A DNA stretch of 64,000 nucleotides from assembly GCA_026260175.1 (NCBI GenBank), contig JAKCWW010001014.1:19855-83854 (forward strand), written 5' to 3'. Position 1 is the first letter of the stretch, and every line of letters begins with the position of its first letter. The stretch is from Reticulitermes lucifugus. Taxonomy: Eukaryota > Arthropoda > Insecta > Blattodea > Rhinotermitidae. Of this stretch, positions 47,270-58,694 are shown one piece after another. A program made the translations under genes and the position numbers. Under the pieces are notes generated by a model. The model did not search any database. It worked only from the letters and a program-made list of their open reading frames with translations, and had not been told where the DNA came from.

Positions 47270-47420
47270 TGGCTTAAGGGGTAACACTTGTGACATATTC
47301 AGGAGGTCCCCTGTTCAAATCTTGACTGGGATACTGGCAGTTCTGACCGGTTTGCAGTGGCATTCATCAGTCCGTCCACGTAAATGCCAATACAGTACAT
47401 TAAATTAGGCCAAGGCCGCT
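47270..47420 (+). repeat. Possible old tRNA-derived SINE fragment
   Basis: aggaggtcccctgttcaaat is B-box-like and is followed by cttgactggg, gtaaatgccaa and ggccaaggccgcttcc. The last block resembles a ggccacggccgcttcc-type tail I associate with insect SINEs. Not alignable to families A to D. Confidence 0.35.
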
Positions 47421-47526
47421 TCCTTTCAGGGATGTGCTAGAGCTGGTAGCTGCAGTTAACAGAAGTAAAGGAGTGTCCTGGAAGCAACGCCAGCCCACAA
47501 AGCGAGAGCACGCCCCGGAGTTGTGA

Positions 47527-47527
<1 letters not shown>

Positions 47528-47578
<51 letters not shown>
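47528..47578. repeat. (AC)22 microsatellite with TA end
   Basis: An uninterrupted ac run to 47572, then atatat. Its minus-strand translation gives a spurious Val-Cys run. Confidence 0.97.
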
Positions 47579-47631
47579 ATGACATTTTTCTCTTTTCCAT
47601 TTCGAAAAAGTAGTCTAATAAAACCTTCGTA

Positions 47632-47934
47632 AATGTAAAAGGTGAAGTTGTCCCCGTTCAATCTATGAAGAGGTATGGGGGATGTATAAGTTTAGCTCCG
47701 CTCATTCTTAACCCCGGCACTAGATGGAGATAAGTGGTCAGCTTTACTTCCTGGATACTTTCTTGAGGGGGAAAAGGCCATTGTACCTATTTACAGGAGG
47801 GCGGTTGGGCCCCAGAGCCGGTCTGGACAACTGGGAAAGAAGAAAATCTCTTATACCTACTGGGAATCGAACCAAGATTTCTCTGTTGTCCAGCCAGAAG
47901 CATATTCACTGTACCACCTAAGCTATCCTGACTC
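47632..47934 (-). mobile_element. SINE B, full length, long copy
   Basis: The minus strand shows the head tcaggatagcttaggtggta, a B-box-like ttggttcgattccc, ggctctggggcccaaccgcc, the centre ccccctcaagaaag, and the tail gtgccggggttaagaatgag with agctaaacttatac. The right-hand tail runs to about 47632 (tcaccttttacatt). Confidence 0.88.
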
Positions 47935-47939
47935 CTAAA

Positions 47940-50210
47940 AGAAGTTGACTCTTGAAAAGCGAACTTTCAAGCAGGGATTTGAAATTTTAGCAATAAAAGC
48001 CCACTTTATTTTACATCCTGTCCAAATCAGAAGCTCGACACAGGGTGTCATTTTTACCACTTCCTAACACATTTATGTCCAAGCGTTACAGGACGCAAAT
48101 TGAAAACACACACTACCTGCTTAGCGAAGGACACATGCTAACATTATTAGTTTACGTAGGAAATAATGGACCTTTTTCCTTCTACGAATTCGAAGAAACA
48201 CGCATTTCTACACACTCTTCACGGACGCTAATGAGTGGCCGTTCAAGGAAAAATACGTCTTACAGTAGCTGCTAGCAGATCTTCGTGCAAGACAAATGGG
48301 TGTGTCTATGTACGATGCTTGCTTACATCACTAATGAACAAACCTTGTGTCACTTTACAACCAAATCGGAAACTGTTTCATTTTACATTCTAAAGGCGCG
48401 TGTGTGGAGTGTACATTTGTTTAAATAAAACTTGAACTAATATTAAGAAAAACTTCACCCATTACCAAAGACCGGTTACAATCCGCAAAATTATCTCTCA
48501 CCCTATGTTGCTAAGTTGAAAAGCAATTACACTGATCGCAAAATCCGGATGCACTGATATTTATATGCAAAAATCATCTTATACTCTATTGTACTGTACG
48601 TTGAAAATCAAACCGTCGAAAGATTAGAAATAATGCAGACATATTACGTTATTATAAGGATGTGAAGGGGTTTGGGATAAAAGAGGTTTGAAGATTCAGG
48701 TCCCCTGGGATGTTCCGCTGTGTCCACTGGTAAACAGTCACGGATCGATCTGCGGGGTCATGATTTTGAATTTGTATATACGATCTCAAGATATTTAATG
48801 GCGGTGAATCAAATAAAGACGTTATTTATTACAGAATGTTGTAAGATGAAGACAACTTTCGGTGAACTTAAGAGAATTTGTGGAGAAGTGGTAGTCGTAC
48901 TTTTCAAGTTATTGTTCTGGCATCTGCGAGGAGCGCTCCAAAGCCGAAATCCAATTTCACATCTTGGGCCGCAACATAAAATGTCACATTCCCTCATTTT
49001 TCTTCATGTGTAAATTTTTCAGTCTAGAAATATTCAAGGATGTGAAGAACCCTTGTATTTAATTTTTCAGGAATTCTTTGGTGTATTCAGCAATAAAAAT
49101 AATGACAGTAAAAGTTTAAATTCTATAGACGTGAGAGGGCGATATCGTAAAAACCTACGGGCCGCGTGTTTGACAGGCCTAATTTGGAGGGACTAAAGAA
49201 AACCATGAAGAATCTCAGTCAAGGTATTTTGTGACAGCCGGATTAAATGAGTCTGTATTCAGAAATTTCTTAAGTGTGAATGCCAATTTGATCCCAAGGT
49301 GCGTGACAATTCTTGCAAACACTTTTGGTCTCATTAGGGGTTATAAACAGACGAATCGACTAACTTCTTCATGGAACATTCTAAAGTATGTCTGTTTAGT
49401 GGTATTGGTCAATTTTCTCAGTATCTACCACTTTGTCTGGCGTGGAAACAGTGCTATTTATTTACTAGAACAACTACAGACTCGTACAATTGCGCTAAAC
49501 AAGCTTCTGCTTCTTTAGCACCATGCAGGCTCCGCTCCATAAATACGTTTGTCACTTCACAACTACCGTCTGGCGCCTGTTACTACATCCACAAGAAAAT
49601 CACTCTCAATTAAGAGCTAAAATGAACCCAACAACTGGACTTGAAGTGTAATGATTTCTTCCATTTGACAGTAATATAATAATGTACAGAGTTAAGCTTT
49701 AAACAGGCGTTTGTCTAATTGAAATCACTCCGAGAAGATGGAAATAGAGGCAGTATTCAGAAAGTACTGCCATAAAACCACTGTACACATTTAAGCTTCC
49801 AGACTTTGTTCAAGAGGCTTATAAAGAAAATGGTGGAATTAAATGTAATTAAAAGTTGTGAATCGGGAAAGATGAAATGAAATGGCCGTTCCCTAACTAC
49901 TGCAATAACATGCAGCTGTTTGTCGGATGTCATAAAATGCGTTGTAATTCACATGTAAGCCTATTTGCATTGCAGTGCGCCACTTTTTCCAGAGTGGCGT
50001 AGTTTCTCAAGTACAAACTCTGAAAGAAACGCAACATCAAGTGTTTAGAACAAGCCACTAATAGTTGGCTGCCCGTGTCATCATATACACTGAATAAGTG
50101 AAAGTGCAATAAATCAGCAGATACCTTCCGTGTGCGGCCATGTTGTCATTACCGTTTTCATGAAAACAAAGTTTAATAAAATGTAGGTATTTTGAAACAC
50201 TTGGTAGTTT
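47940..50210. other. Unassigned AT-rich sequence
   Basis: Overlapping frames of 95-97 codons (48720-49013, 49231-49518) have no recognisable motif. cgccactttttccagagtggcg at about 49979-50000 is a 7-bp stem-loop. Confidence 0.35.
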
Positions 50211-50219
50211 TAGGACAGA

Positions 50220-50440
50220 GAGATTCTTCTCTTCTCCGAAAGGCCAAGAGTGGCTCTGAGGCCCACCCAACTTCCTATCCAATGGGTACCTGGGTTCTTT
50301 GCCGGGGGTAAAGCGGTCGGGGCGTGAAGTTGACCACTTACCTCCAGCTACTGCAGAGGTTAAGGGGAGGAGCTATATTTCTGTTCACCATGCATGCCTT
50401 CATGGCTTGGACAGGGAAAAGGTTTACTGTTCTTCATGTG
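50220..50440 (+). mobile_element. SINE B, 5' truncated
   Basis: The central domain is well preserved (gggtacctgggttctttgcc, gggggtaaagcggtcggggc, gtgaagttgaccac), followed by the tail gaggttaaggggaggagct and tgccttcatggcttggac. The tRNA head is absent or unrecognisable. Confidence 0.88.
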
Positions 50441-50444
50441 AAAT

Positions 50445-51670
50445 TAAAAGTACCACCAATATAGAGATTGTTCAGTAGTATGACTTTCGTATTGATTAGT
50501 CTGAAATCCGTAGGCTTGAAATTGCAGACAGTGGAAATCTTATTCTTGATACGAAACAAATCCAAAAATATCAGAGCCAGCTGAAATATAATCATGCAAC
50601 AGGCGTTCTCCTTTAAAAAAAAGATTCAACATAATCCAGCTAAATTTATCGCCAGTTAACAGTCGTGTGAAAAGTGAAGGCTTTGAAGAAGGAACTTATG
50701 CTTAAGATTATACGTCGATCTAATTAGGATGACGTAAATGGAAACTTAGCATATTATGAAACGAAAAACTGTGCCAATTTATAGGCCACTACAGGTAACG
50801 AAACCTAGGCTAGGAAGGGTTCGGTTTATGAATCGAAAGGAGCAGAAATGTGCACAGTGTGCTAGCAGGGGCACTTCTTGGGAAAATTCTACTTGCGAAA
50901 TGAACAGATTGAAGTGTAACTTTAAGACTATTATTAGGAAGAAAAGATGCGAAGCTGATGGATGTAATTCTTGCAGACTTAGTAGAGTAGCAGTGTTGGG
51001 TAATCGGTTCATGCTACAAGACTCACTATGCTAATCAGTCAGTCAATAATTAGAGTATAACTCTTTGTCTGCTCTACTTATTTCCAGTACAAATTCGACA
51101 TAATGTTTCTCGTGGTTTTCCTTGGCTCCTCTAAGAATTTCAGGATATTATGGCTATAATGTCATGACTAATTTCTCCCAACCACATTTCAACTCAGTCA
51201 TCCTGCTACATAGTCTGAGTGCTACACATCTCGTTGGAAAATAAACCGTAAGTAAATGACGCTGTTATCTTCAGGCGGAACTTTCTACGTACGACGGGTT
51301 ACACGAGTCAGCTTAGCACATTATCATATTATGTAGCTTAGAGGCATTCACTTTATTACACTCATTAAATACACGTTAGGCTTAATTACAACTTACAGTA
51401 CATGAGTTAAGTCAATATAGCATTTCAACATTTAGCACTAAATGTAGGTATAATCATATTTTAACTTTGCGCTCCTTTCAGCTGTAACCGCAGGCGGTTG
51501 CCGTGGCTATCTGCCCATGCTATAGCCCGTCGCCGTGCCTTCTATACACTTCGATGCCACTGTAGTCAGTAATAAAGATTCCTTTGTCTCTGATATCATT
51601 CAATTATGTACCCATTCCTATACCTCCTTCATGGAAGCACAGCAAAAACTGTGAATTTAAGTACATGAGA
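50445..51670. other. Unassigned sequence with a Cys-containing open frame
   Basis: The plus frame at 50756-51034 (92 codons) has seven or so cysteines (KCAQCASRG, RCEADGCNSC) and is strongly basic. I cannot match it to a zinc finger or any known family, and an opposite-strand frame shadows it. Probably chance. Confidence 0.25.
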
Positions 51671-51674
51671 TAAA

Positions 51675-51860
51675 ATAGCTATAAAAATACCTTCTTCTGT
51701 CTCGAATGTTTAGCGTGTTGGCTGATTGCCGACGTTTCGGACGAACCTGTTGCCTCCAGAACTCTCCTTTGAAAAGTGAATAAATATATACCAGAATGCA
51801 CGGCTTCACATCGCGTAAATATTTGAGCAATTCCTTCCCCGTGAGATGATCTGTCACAGG
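51675..51860 (-). repeat. Dispersed repeat E, copy 4
   Basis: The minus strand reads TTCTGGAGGCAACAGGTTCG, then TCCGAAACGTCGGCAATCAG, CCAACACG and GAGACAGAAGAAGG. Same block order as copies at 3225, 11395 and 12035. Confidence 0.5.
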
Positions 51861-51864
51861 ATAT

Positions 51865-52445
51865 CCAGCGGTTAGTTTCAGAAGATGATACAGATCAAAG
51901 CAGTGGATATCATTAATACGTAAGCCTCGTTTTACACTGCTGCATTGTCAGAAGACTACGGTAATATTCAACAAGCCTATAATTTGATTCCCCTCAGGCT
52001 CAAATTTCGTTTCTTAACCTATGAATAGTGTCGTGCGCAGACTGTTCCTCAATCGCGTCTAGCCGCGGGAAACTAAATTCGTTCCATTAAAATCCATGTG
52101 GGATCTATGGTGAACAATATGTCACCAGAACACGATTTCTCCGAGTACATTCCGTTACCACACGGAGGGTTCATGTCCTAACAGTCTATGCACTGAATTA
52201 CCATTTATGATGCATTGTCTAATCTTTAAGAAAACACTCCTTCAAATGTTTTTGTAGATAGATAATAGGCCTACGTGTGTTAAAAACCGATATCCTTGAT
52301 CCACATAAACAAGTGTATTAACATACAATTTTGAAATCAAAGCGATAGTCAAAGAGAGCCTTATGTCCCAGGAGTTCGTCGTTTCCAGTGAATTTCTTAA
52401 GAAAGATGAGCTCTTATATTCTGCATTAAATAGGTCTGTCTATAT
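51865..52445. other. Unassigned sequence
   Basis: Nothing recognised. Confidence 0.4.
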
Positions 52446-52453
52446 CCAAAACC

Positions 52454-52714
52454 GCCGATCCCAGTGGCAGCACGGTCTAAGGCGCCGGCTTTTTGGGATT
52501 GCGGGTTAGAATCCCGCCGGGGGCATGCCTGTCTGTCTGTTGTGAATGTTGTGTATTGTCAGGTGGATGTCCATGTGAGGGGCCGATCCCTCGTCGAGAA
52601 GAGTCCTACTGAGTGTGGTGTGTCTGAGTGAGATCAGGTGCAACAATAATCCTATGCACCTACAATGAGTAGGTAGAAGAGGTCAGACTAAGAAAGAAAG
52701 AGAGAAAGAAAGAA
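52454..52714 (+). mobile_element. SINE C, full length, type 2 tail
   Basis: Head gccgatcccagtggcagcac with B-box gcgggttagaatcccgc; body tctgtctgttgtgaatgttg and ccctcgtcgagaagagtcc; type 2 tail tgcaacaataatcctatgc with aatgagtaggtagaag and an agaaagaaag run. Flanks atatccaaa and atatcaaat may be a decayed target duplication. Confidence 0.93.
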
Positions 52715-52927
52715 TATCAAATATCATTTTGATCTCAATCATGTAAATAATATTTAAAAGCTCAGTTTGCACCTGACAGAAGACATGACAATTTGGCGTG
52801 GGCAATAGGCCTGCTGTGTTCACAGAGCAATGAGAGTGCAGAATGTCAGCTACTTATTTTTCAGAATGGATAACTTGATTTAAAATATCCTATACTGTAG
52901 GCCTATATCTGGCATATTCTAGAACAT

Positions 52928-53186
52928 TTATTTTAGTCTGACCGCTGTCTACCAACTCATTGTAAGTGTAGAGGGTTATTGTTGCATTTGATCACACTCA
53001 ATGACACACACACATTCAGTAGGACTCCTCTGGACGAGTGATCAGCCCGTCGCAGAGGCCTTTACCTGCACAACACAAAACATTCACAAGAGACAAAATT
53101 TTATGCCCGGCGGATTCGAATCCGCAATCCCAGAAAGCGAAAGGCCGCAGCCCTACGCCTTAGACAACGCAGCCACCGGGACCGGC
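52928..53186 (-). mobile_element. SINE C, full length, type 2 tail, target duplication
   Basis: The minus strand runs from gccggtcccggtggctgcg through the B-box to the type 2 tail (tgcaacaataaccctctac and aatgagttggtagacag). ATATTCTAGAACAT (52914-52927) and ATATTCCAGAACAT (53187-53200) flank it, 13 of 14. It faces the 52454 copy about 210 bp away. Confidence 0.94.
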
Positions 53187-53204
53187 ATATTCCAGAACAT
53201 AAGT

Positions 53205-53825
53205 CAGTAAAATAAAAGCTGTTTCACTCATAAGTGCGTGCTTGTTATTATTGAAAGTGTCTATTTTGATAGGCGGTTCTGAATCTGTATGTCATAAAAT
53301 TTGCAGGCTTGAGTAATAATACAGGGTTTTCGCTGTAATGGTAGAAGGCTGCGTAAAATCGGCGTAAGTGCTGAAATAGTCTAGGTCTGCTCGTTTTTAT
53401 AAGCGTGTTCGCAGCGTTGTAGATTTAGAATACATTCCTCTATTGTCTTCACACGATTTTCGGTTTGATAAATATTTACACAAGAGAGGCAATGTACGTA
53501 TAACGTAACCATTGTCGCTGTGGAAAGCAATAAGTATTACATATTCTGAGTGTGTGTCTGTAGCCTTAGTTATCCAGCATGCAATGCGCATGCGCCGTAT
53601 TATATTGTCATCTGTTGCCTGTCTGGTTCTACCATATTTTTCCACATTATCTCATACAGGGCACGATTTTTGACAAAAAGGTGTTGAACATAAAATATGT
53701 GTTAAGATTTTCTCCACAACGTTTGTCTGAAACATTTTTCATTCTAAGAAGCAATGAGCGACATATTCTCATTCATGAACATAGGTCTTCATGTAAAGTA
53801 CCCGTTATTCTTGTCAGATTTTAAT
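53205..53825. other. Unassigned AT-rich sequence
   Basis: Nothing recognised; the frames at 53397 and 53579 have no motif. Confidence 0.4.
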
Positions 53826-53829
53826 GAAA

Positions 53830-53990
53830 CTTGAATTTTCTCGACAGTTTTTCAAATAATCCTCAAAAATCAAATTTCATAAAAATCCGGCTAATGGGAG
53901 CCGAGTTGTTCCATGACGACGGAAGGACAGACGGCCAGACATGACAAAGCTACTAGTAGCTTGTCGCAATTTTGCAAACGCGCCTAAAAA
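53830..53990 (+). repeat. Dispersed repeat, pair of 2040-2125
   Basis: Reads tttcataaaaatccggctaa, then gagccgagttgttccatgac, gacggaaggacagacggcc and gcaaacgcgcctaaaa. The style (aaatccgg, then a tandem of gac/aga triplets) is that of a non-LTR 3' end in insects; the family is not named. Confidence 0.5.
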
Positions 53991-53994
53991 TATA

Positions 53995-55530
53995 TATAAA
54001 ATTACGTGGCCTAAGCTTCAGAAAGACTCAATTTAAACTAAGTTTATCCAAATGTGTGACGGGTTTGAAAAATAGGAAGCAGGCGAATGGACAGATAGAA
54101 TTTGTTTCCAGGGCTCCTCTCTAATTATTCACGTAAATCCGTAAATAACGCACATGCATCTTTATATTATTATTTGTTTTTGTTCTTAACATTAAAACAA
54201 TTACGGAAGAATTTCTTTAAAAAAAATAAGTTGTTTGAATGAACACATTGCTTTAGAGATTCGTAAATCATTGCAGTGTATTGTAGGTACGGCTAATTTA
54301 TAAAATAAAAAATACTGCCACCAGAACACTTCCATCTTGGTTCAACTGAAGATTAGAGTATTCGTTATATATCCCGAGATTGCGGACGAAATGTGCGAAG
54401 TTCCAGCCATATAAAATGAATATTTGCTTCTTTGTCCTTAAATGAAATATGTGTTACACATAATAGAGCGTTAGTAGTAATGGACAGCTAAACAGATTTA
54501 GAAGACAATATATCAGCAGGCTTTCCTCAGAAGAAGACAGTAGTAACGCACAAACAAGCAAGTTTTGACATTGGAATGCTGGAGATACACTTCCATACCT
54601 AAAAATCAATTTAGCCAGGCTATTTGTGTCTTAAAAATTCATGATTTTATTAACAAGATATAGTAATTTGTAGAGATAAATTAATATAATGATATGGATT
54701 TCATTGTAATAATAAATAGAAAACAAACGAAACTCGAGGCATGACTGTTTAGCTCTAAGCTCACAGATTTAACAGACCTACCGGTTATTTTGAAAAATGA
54801 ACCTGTCGCATTTATTTAAAGTCTGACCTTAAAAATGCCCTCTCTTTCACATTCCGCCTCGACATCGCTCGTTTATCTAACCTCTTGTTATCTGTAAATA
54901 AATCAGACCCACTTTAAAGAACAGCTCTTCCTATTAAGGGTATGTCGCAGCTACCCCCTTCCAGGCTGATGCAAGTGCGTGTCTTGGGGAGGGTCATGGT
55001 AAGGTCACGGTGATGTTTATGTTAAAAGAGTTCCATGTCGGGGAACTCGAGAAAGAAGAGAGGCACATGAATGCTGGCATTCACGCTGAGTTTACTCGTA
55101 GTGGAGTATTGACTGCTCAGCTAATGAGCAGTGCTTGTATATAGAACTTGAAGATGTTTGGAATTTGGTAAACAGCTTATGGCGACAATGAAGACGGTGT
55201 TTATCAATACATTACCAAAAACAAGCAGAACACTGAAGTTTCCATGCACTAAAACCAAGTTTAGTATATAAACTAGACCTACACACCATCGTCCTCGAAA
55301 TCAAGAAGTCGCTGGATCGAATCACTTCCACAAAAGAAAAAAAAAAGGGAACAAATAAAAGAGTTGCACATGAGCTACAAATAAAGCGAGTGTCACGTCT
55401 GAATAAGCAAGAGTGGGGTCATAAATTAAATGTAAGAGCGTTTAGCTAGAGTAAGGTGGGCCAATAAATCAGAGTCAGGGAGTTTCGTCAAGGTATACAA
55501 ATTAGTGACAGGATTTAGAAGCATTTTTCC
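53995..55530. other. Unassigned sequence, includes a GC-richer patch
   Basis: 54930-55130 is richer in G and C than the surroundings and carries the two half-sites at 54991-55007. No exon-like frame was found. Confidence 0.35.
54991..55007 (+). promoter_or_regulatory. DR5-type nuclear-receptor half-site pair (chance not excluded)
   Basis: GGGTCA and AGGTCA are directly repeated with a 5-base spacer (tggta). This arrangement binds heterodimeric nuclear receptors in animals. There is no gene nearby to link it to. Confidence 0.2.
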
Positions 55531-55536
55531 TTTTCA

Positions 55537-55791
55537 GCCGATCCCGGTGACCGCGCGGTCTAAGGTGCAGGTCTGCGGCCGCTCGCCTTTTGGGACTGCG
55601 CTTTCGAATATTGCGAGAGGCATGGATGTTTATCTCTTGTGAATATTGTGCGTTGTACAGGTAAAGGTCTCTGCGACGGGCCGATCCCTCTTCGAGAGGA
55701 GTTCTACCCGGTATGTGTCATTCAGTGTGACCAAGTGCAACAATAACACTATACACCTGCGATGAGTAGGTAGAAGTCAGACTAAAAAAAA
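55537..55791 (+). mobile_element. SINE C, full length, type 2 tail
   Basis: Head gccgatcccggtgaccgcgc is well kept; the B-box is decayed (gctttcgaatattgcg). Body ccgatccctcttcgagagg; tail tgcaacaataacactatac with gatgagtaggtagaag and an A run. Flanks ccttttcag and ccctcttcag may be a duplication. Confidence 0.92.
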
Positions 55792-55799
55792 TCCCTCTT

Positions 55800-56040
55800 C
55801 AGAAACGAAACAAAATTTTAAAATAATAATTAGGCCTACACCATTTGGTGATATGTTTCTGTACATGAAATTTGTCAAATGAAAGCTCGCATCCCGCAAT
55901 TTCCATTAGCCAATTACTCTAAAATACCCCTGACATGATTCCTGATTATGTTATTCATTCCATTCCCCATGTAGTTCATCTCATGGAGGAGCAATACAAA
56001 CGTTCATTTTTAAATTGTGGAAATTTACATCATTCTTTCA
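55800..56040. other. Unassigned AT-rich sequence
   Basis: Nothing recognised. Confidence 0.4.
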
Positions 56041-56102
56041 GAACATAATAACATAATAATAACAAAATATAACATAATATAATATAATAACATAATAACA
56101 AG
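56041..56102. repeat. AT-rich (ATAATAAC)n-like simple repeat
   Basis: Irregular reiterations of aacataata and aatataata. Confidence 0.85.
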
Positions 56103-56104
56103 TT

Positions 56105-56547
56105 GTAAATTCGTAATTGCTTACTTCCAGAGACTGAGAGAACCTCGCATCATCTCCCTTCTACACCTTACTGTCGAGTTTATGATGTTTACGACACGTA
56201 GCAGATATAAAACACGGAGAATTTTAAAACATGTCCTCTTTTCGGAACAAAAAGAAACACAACCGAAAAGCTATCCTACTTCGAAACCCGAGCGCAAAAC
56301 GAGACAATTTTACAGTTAAAATTCAATAAACCTTGAAAGAAGTATATCAAAATTCCATTTCCTTTGTGATTTTAAAATTAAAATCGAAATCAGCGTGCTT
56401 TCTATTCCGAATAATGTATGCAAAACATAAGGTCCATAGGCTTTGGAAACAACCGACTACGCTTCATTTTCTATTTTAATTCCTTGCATGCACCCTAACA
56501 AGGGTTACTAAACTGAATTTTTATCCTTTCTATACATAAAGTGCACG
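56105..56547. other. Unassigned AT-rich sequence
   Basis: Nothing recognised. Confidence 0.4.
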
Positions 56548-56557
56548 AAATTAACAG

Positions 56558-56777
56558 CCGATTCCGGTGGCATGCGCTCTAAGGCGTACGTCTGGAGCCG
56601 TTTCATTGCTGGGATTGCCGATTCGAATCCCGCTGAGGGCATGGATGTTTGTCTCCTCTGTTTGTTGTGCGTTATGTAGATAGCGGCCTCTGCGACTTGT
56701 GTGTGTGTATAATTGTGTGTGATTTAGAAATCTGAACAATGAGGCGGCCTAGGCTTAATTTGGTCTGTTGTGCCAAA
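56558..56777 (+). mobile_element. SINE C, diverged, type 1 tail, target duplication
   Basis: Head ccgattccggtggcatgcg, B-box gattcgaatcccgctg, body atggatgtttgtctcctc, tail aatgaggcggcctaggc and gtctgttgtgcc. AAATTAACAG flanks exactly at 56548-56557 and 56780-56789 (10 bp). Confidence 0.92.
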
Positions 56778-56794
56778 CAAAATTAACAGTTACA

Positions 56795-57550
56795 CAATCT
56801 TAATCACTGACAACTTGTTAAACAATACACAATAAGAATAAAGCGTAAGGGACAGATCATATCTTCCTAGGTGTCAGGGTGTTCGCTTTCCGAAGCTACT
56901 CATTGCATTTCGTTAAAATTTAGTAAAACCTATTACGAAACCTACACTTCATGTTACGGAATACCCATTTGGAGTCTTACTGATACAACACGCATAACAG
57001 GCTTGCTTCGCCTATCTCTCAAACTGAAATTCATTAACTTTCTTAAGAATGGCCCACCCTACAGTAGGACAACGTCGCATAAAATACAGACATGATTAAG
57101 GTCTGCGGGTTCCACAATTTACGTAAATTATTTCCTGATTTGGTTCATATTTCCTAACAATATAAGTACAAGAATAAACAGTTTCTAAACAGTAAAAGCC
57201 GTCAGATGCTCAACAATTCATAGTCTATGTACCTGCAATAAATAAAGCTGACCTAAACACCAACAACCTACTGTAAGATTATAAGTTAATGCTCACGTTT
57301 ACATAATACTTTCTACACTTTTTATGCACGTCTTTCATACTGTTTGTATCCTCTGTCTCAAACTGTATTTACCGTCAAACGGAGGCTTCAGGATTGGTCA
57401 GAATGGTCGATAATTTTCCATGTAAACCCAAGCATTTTAACAGCAACAATGGAAACTTAATATGGCACTACTTGTCTTAGTCAGATCGCTACTAGATTCC
57501 ATGTCTGACATTACTAAGAAAATCTCACCTTGATACATTTTCATAAAATG
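56795..57550. other. Unassigned AT-rich sequence
   Basis: Nothing recognised. Confidence 0.4.
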
Positions 57551-57559
57551 CGGTAAGGT

Positions 57560-58640
57560 TTAAAAAAGTAAGGGTATATTTTATCCTGGATTCGAAATAT
57601 AGGGGTACATAACACATTGGTAACAGCAAATGTTACACATCAGACTTCCACGTAGACACCAACCGACATTGAACATTTGTCCCACGGTGTCACCAAGGTT
57701 TTTATTCCGGTGTAGAAAAAATCGATGTCATATCTGTAGCCAATAGGTGACAGCTTGCTTCAAGTCGTCGTCTGTTGGAAATCGCTTGCAGCCAGGTGCT
57801 ATCTAATAAGTCCAAAGAGATGGAAATAACGAAAGGCGAGATCAGGACTGCAGAGAGTATGGTCCACAACCTCCCAGCCACAGTACCGTAACGAGTAACA
57901 AGTCCGGTTGGCAGTATGGTGCCTGGCATTATCGTGCAAAACGACGACACCGTGGTGCAGGAAGCCAGGCTTTTTGCGACGAATGGCCTGCCGCAACCTC
58001 TCGTTGTACCACAATAACACTCAGTAGTTACAGTGACAACACTGTGAAGAAAAGACACAAGAGGCACACTTTTATGGTCCCAAGAGACAGTTGCTATGAT
58101 CTTCTTTACTGACTGCATTGTTCTGAAATGCTCTGCTTGGTGAGATGATGTGTTTCCATGTCACAGATTTTTTTTTTGGCTTGGGGTGTCGCGCGATTAA
58201 CCCACGTTTCATCCCCTGTAACAATGCACTGCAGAAAACAGCTGCCTGTGATCGGCGGAACAAGTCAAATGCAAGACAGGGAGTCTCACAGGAAAAGCCT
58301 AGTGATCGTCTGTCAGGTTACAGGACACCCAGCATGCGCACACTTCCCTATGTTCCACTTGGTCTTCGAAAAGGCTGTGCGCTCTACCCAGCGAAGTGTC
58401 TAGCTCTCAGCGATGTCAGCTAGCTTAATGCGTCTGTTCTGTCTGGTAGGGGCATCTGCACTGCACACACTGCCATTCACAGTGAAAGTGTTTTGCGAAC
58501 AGTCCGCTGCTTGCCCTCAACGTTAGTCCTGCGCTTATAGACATCAGAGGCGACATGCCGCTCACGCAAAAGTCGAGTGAAACAACGTATTTCGAACCTT
58601 GACCATGTTTCCAGTAGACCTGTCTACTTTAGACTGATTG
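57560..58640 (-). pseudogene. Mariner transposase, near full length, broken by frameshifts
   Basis: Minus-strand blocks in order: an N-terminal region with LADIAE and VERTAF, then CACWVSCNLTDDH, then the first catalytic block as VTGDETWVNRATPQAKKKS in partial frame (about 58225-58170), then MQSVKKIIATVSWDHKS, then VVVLHDNARHHTANRT (second Asp, about 57945-57900), YCGWEVVDH, PDLAFRYFHLFG (third Asp position, about 57850-57805), and the C terminus YDIDFFYTGIKTLV with a final VYVEV and stop near 57646. All domains of a roughly 345-residue mariner are present but in at least four frames. The DLAPSD block reads DLAFRY, so the third catalytic residue is replaced. Different subtype from the copy at 1-490. 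Terminal inverted repeats were not found; the limits are approximate. Confidence 0.9.
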
Positions 58641-58694
58641 TAATGCCATGCCCTCTCCTTACGATATGAAAAAACAGATGATCTAGGTGTGTCC

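Noticed and set aside
47437-47661. Open frame with a Val-Cys run
   Set aside because: It is the translation of the (AC)n microsatellite.
50756-51034. Cys-rich basic frame as a zinc-finger protein
   Set aside because: Cysteine spacing fits no finger class I know, no histidines are correctly placed, and an opposite frame overlaps it.
57702-58118. 138-codon minus open frame, the longest in the window
   Set aside because: Only its first part is in the transposase frame; the rest is a shifted frame of the mariner pseudogene.
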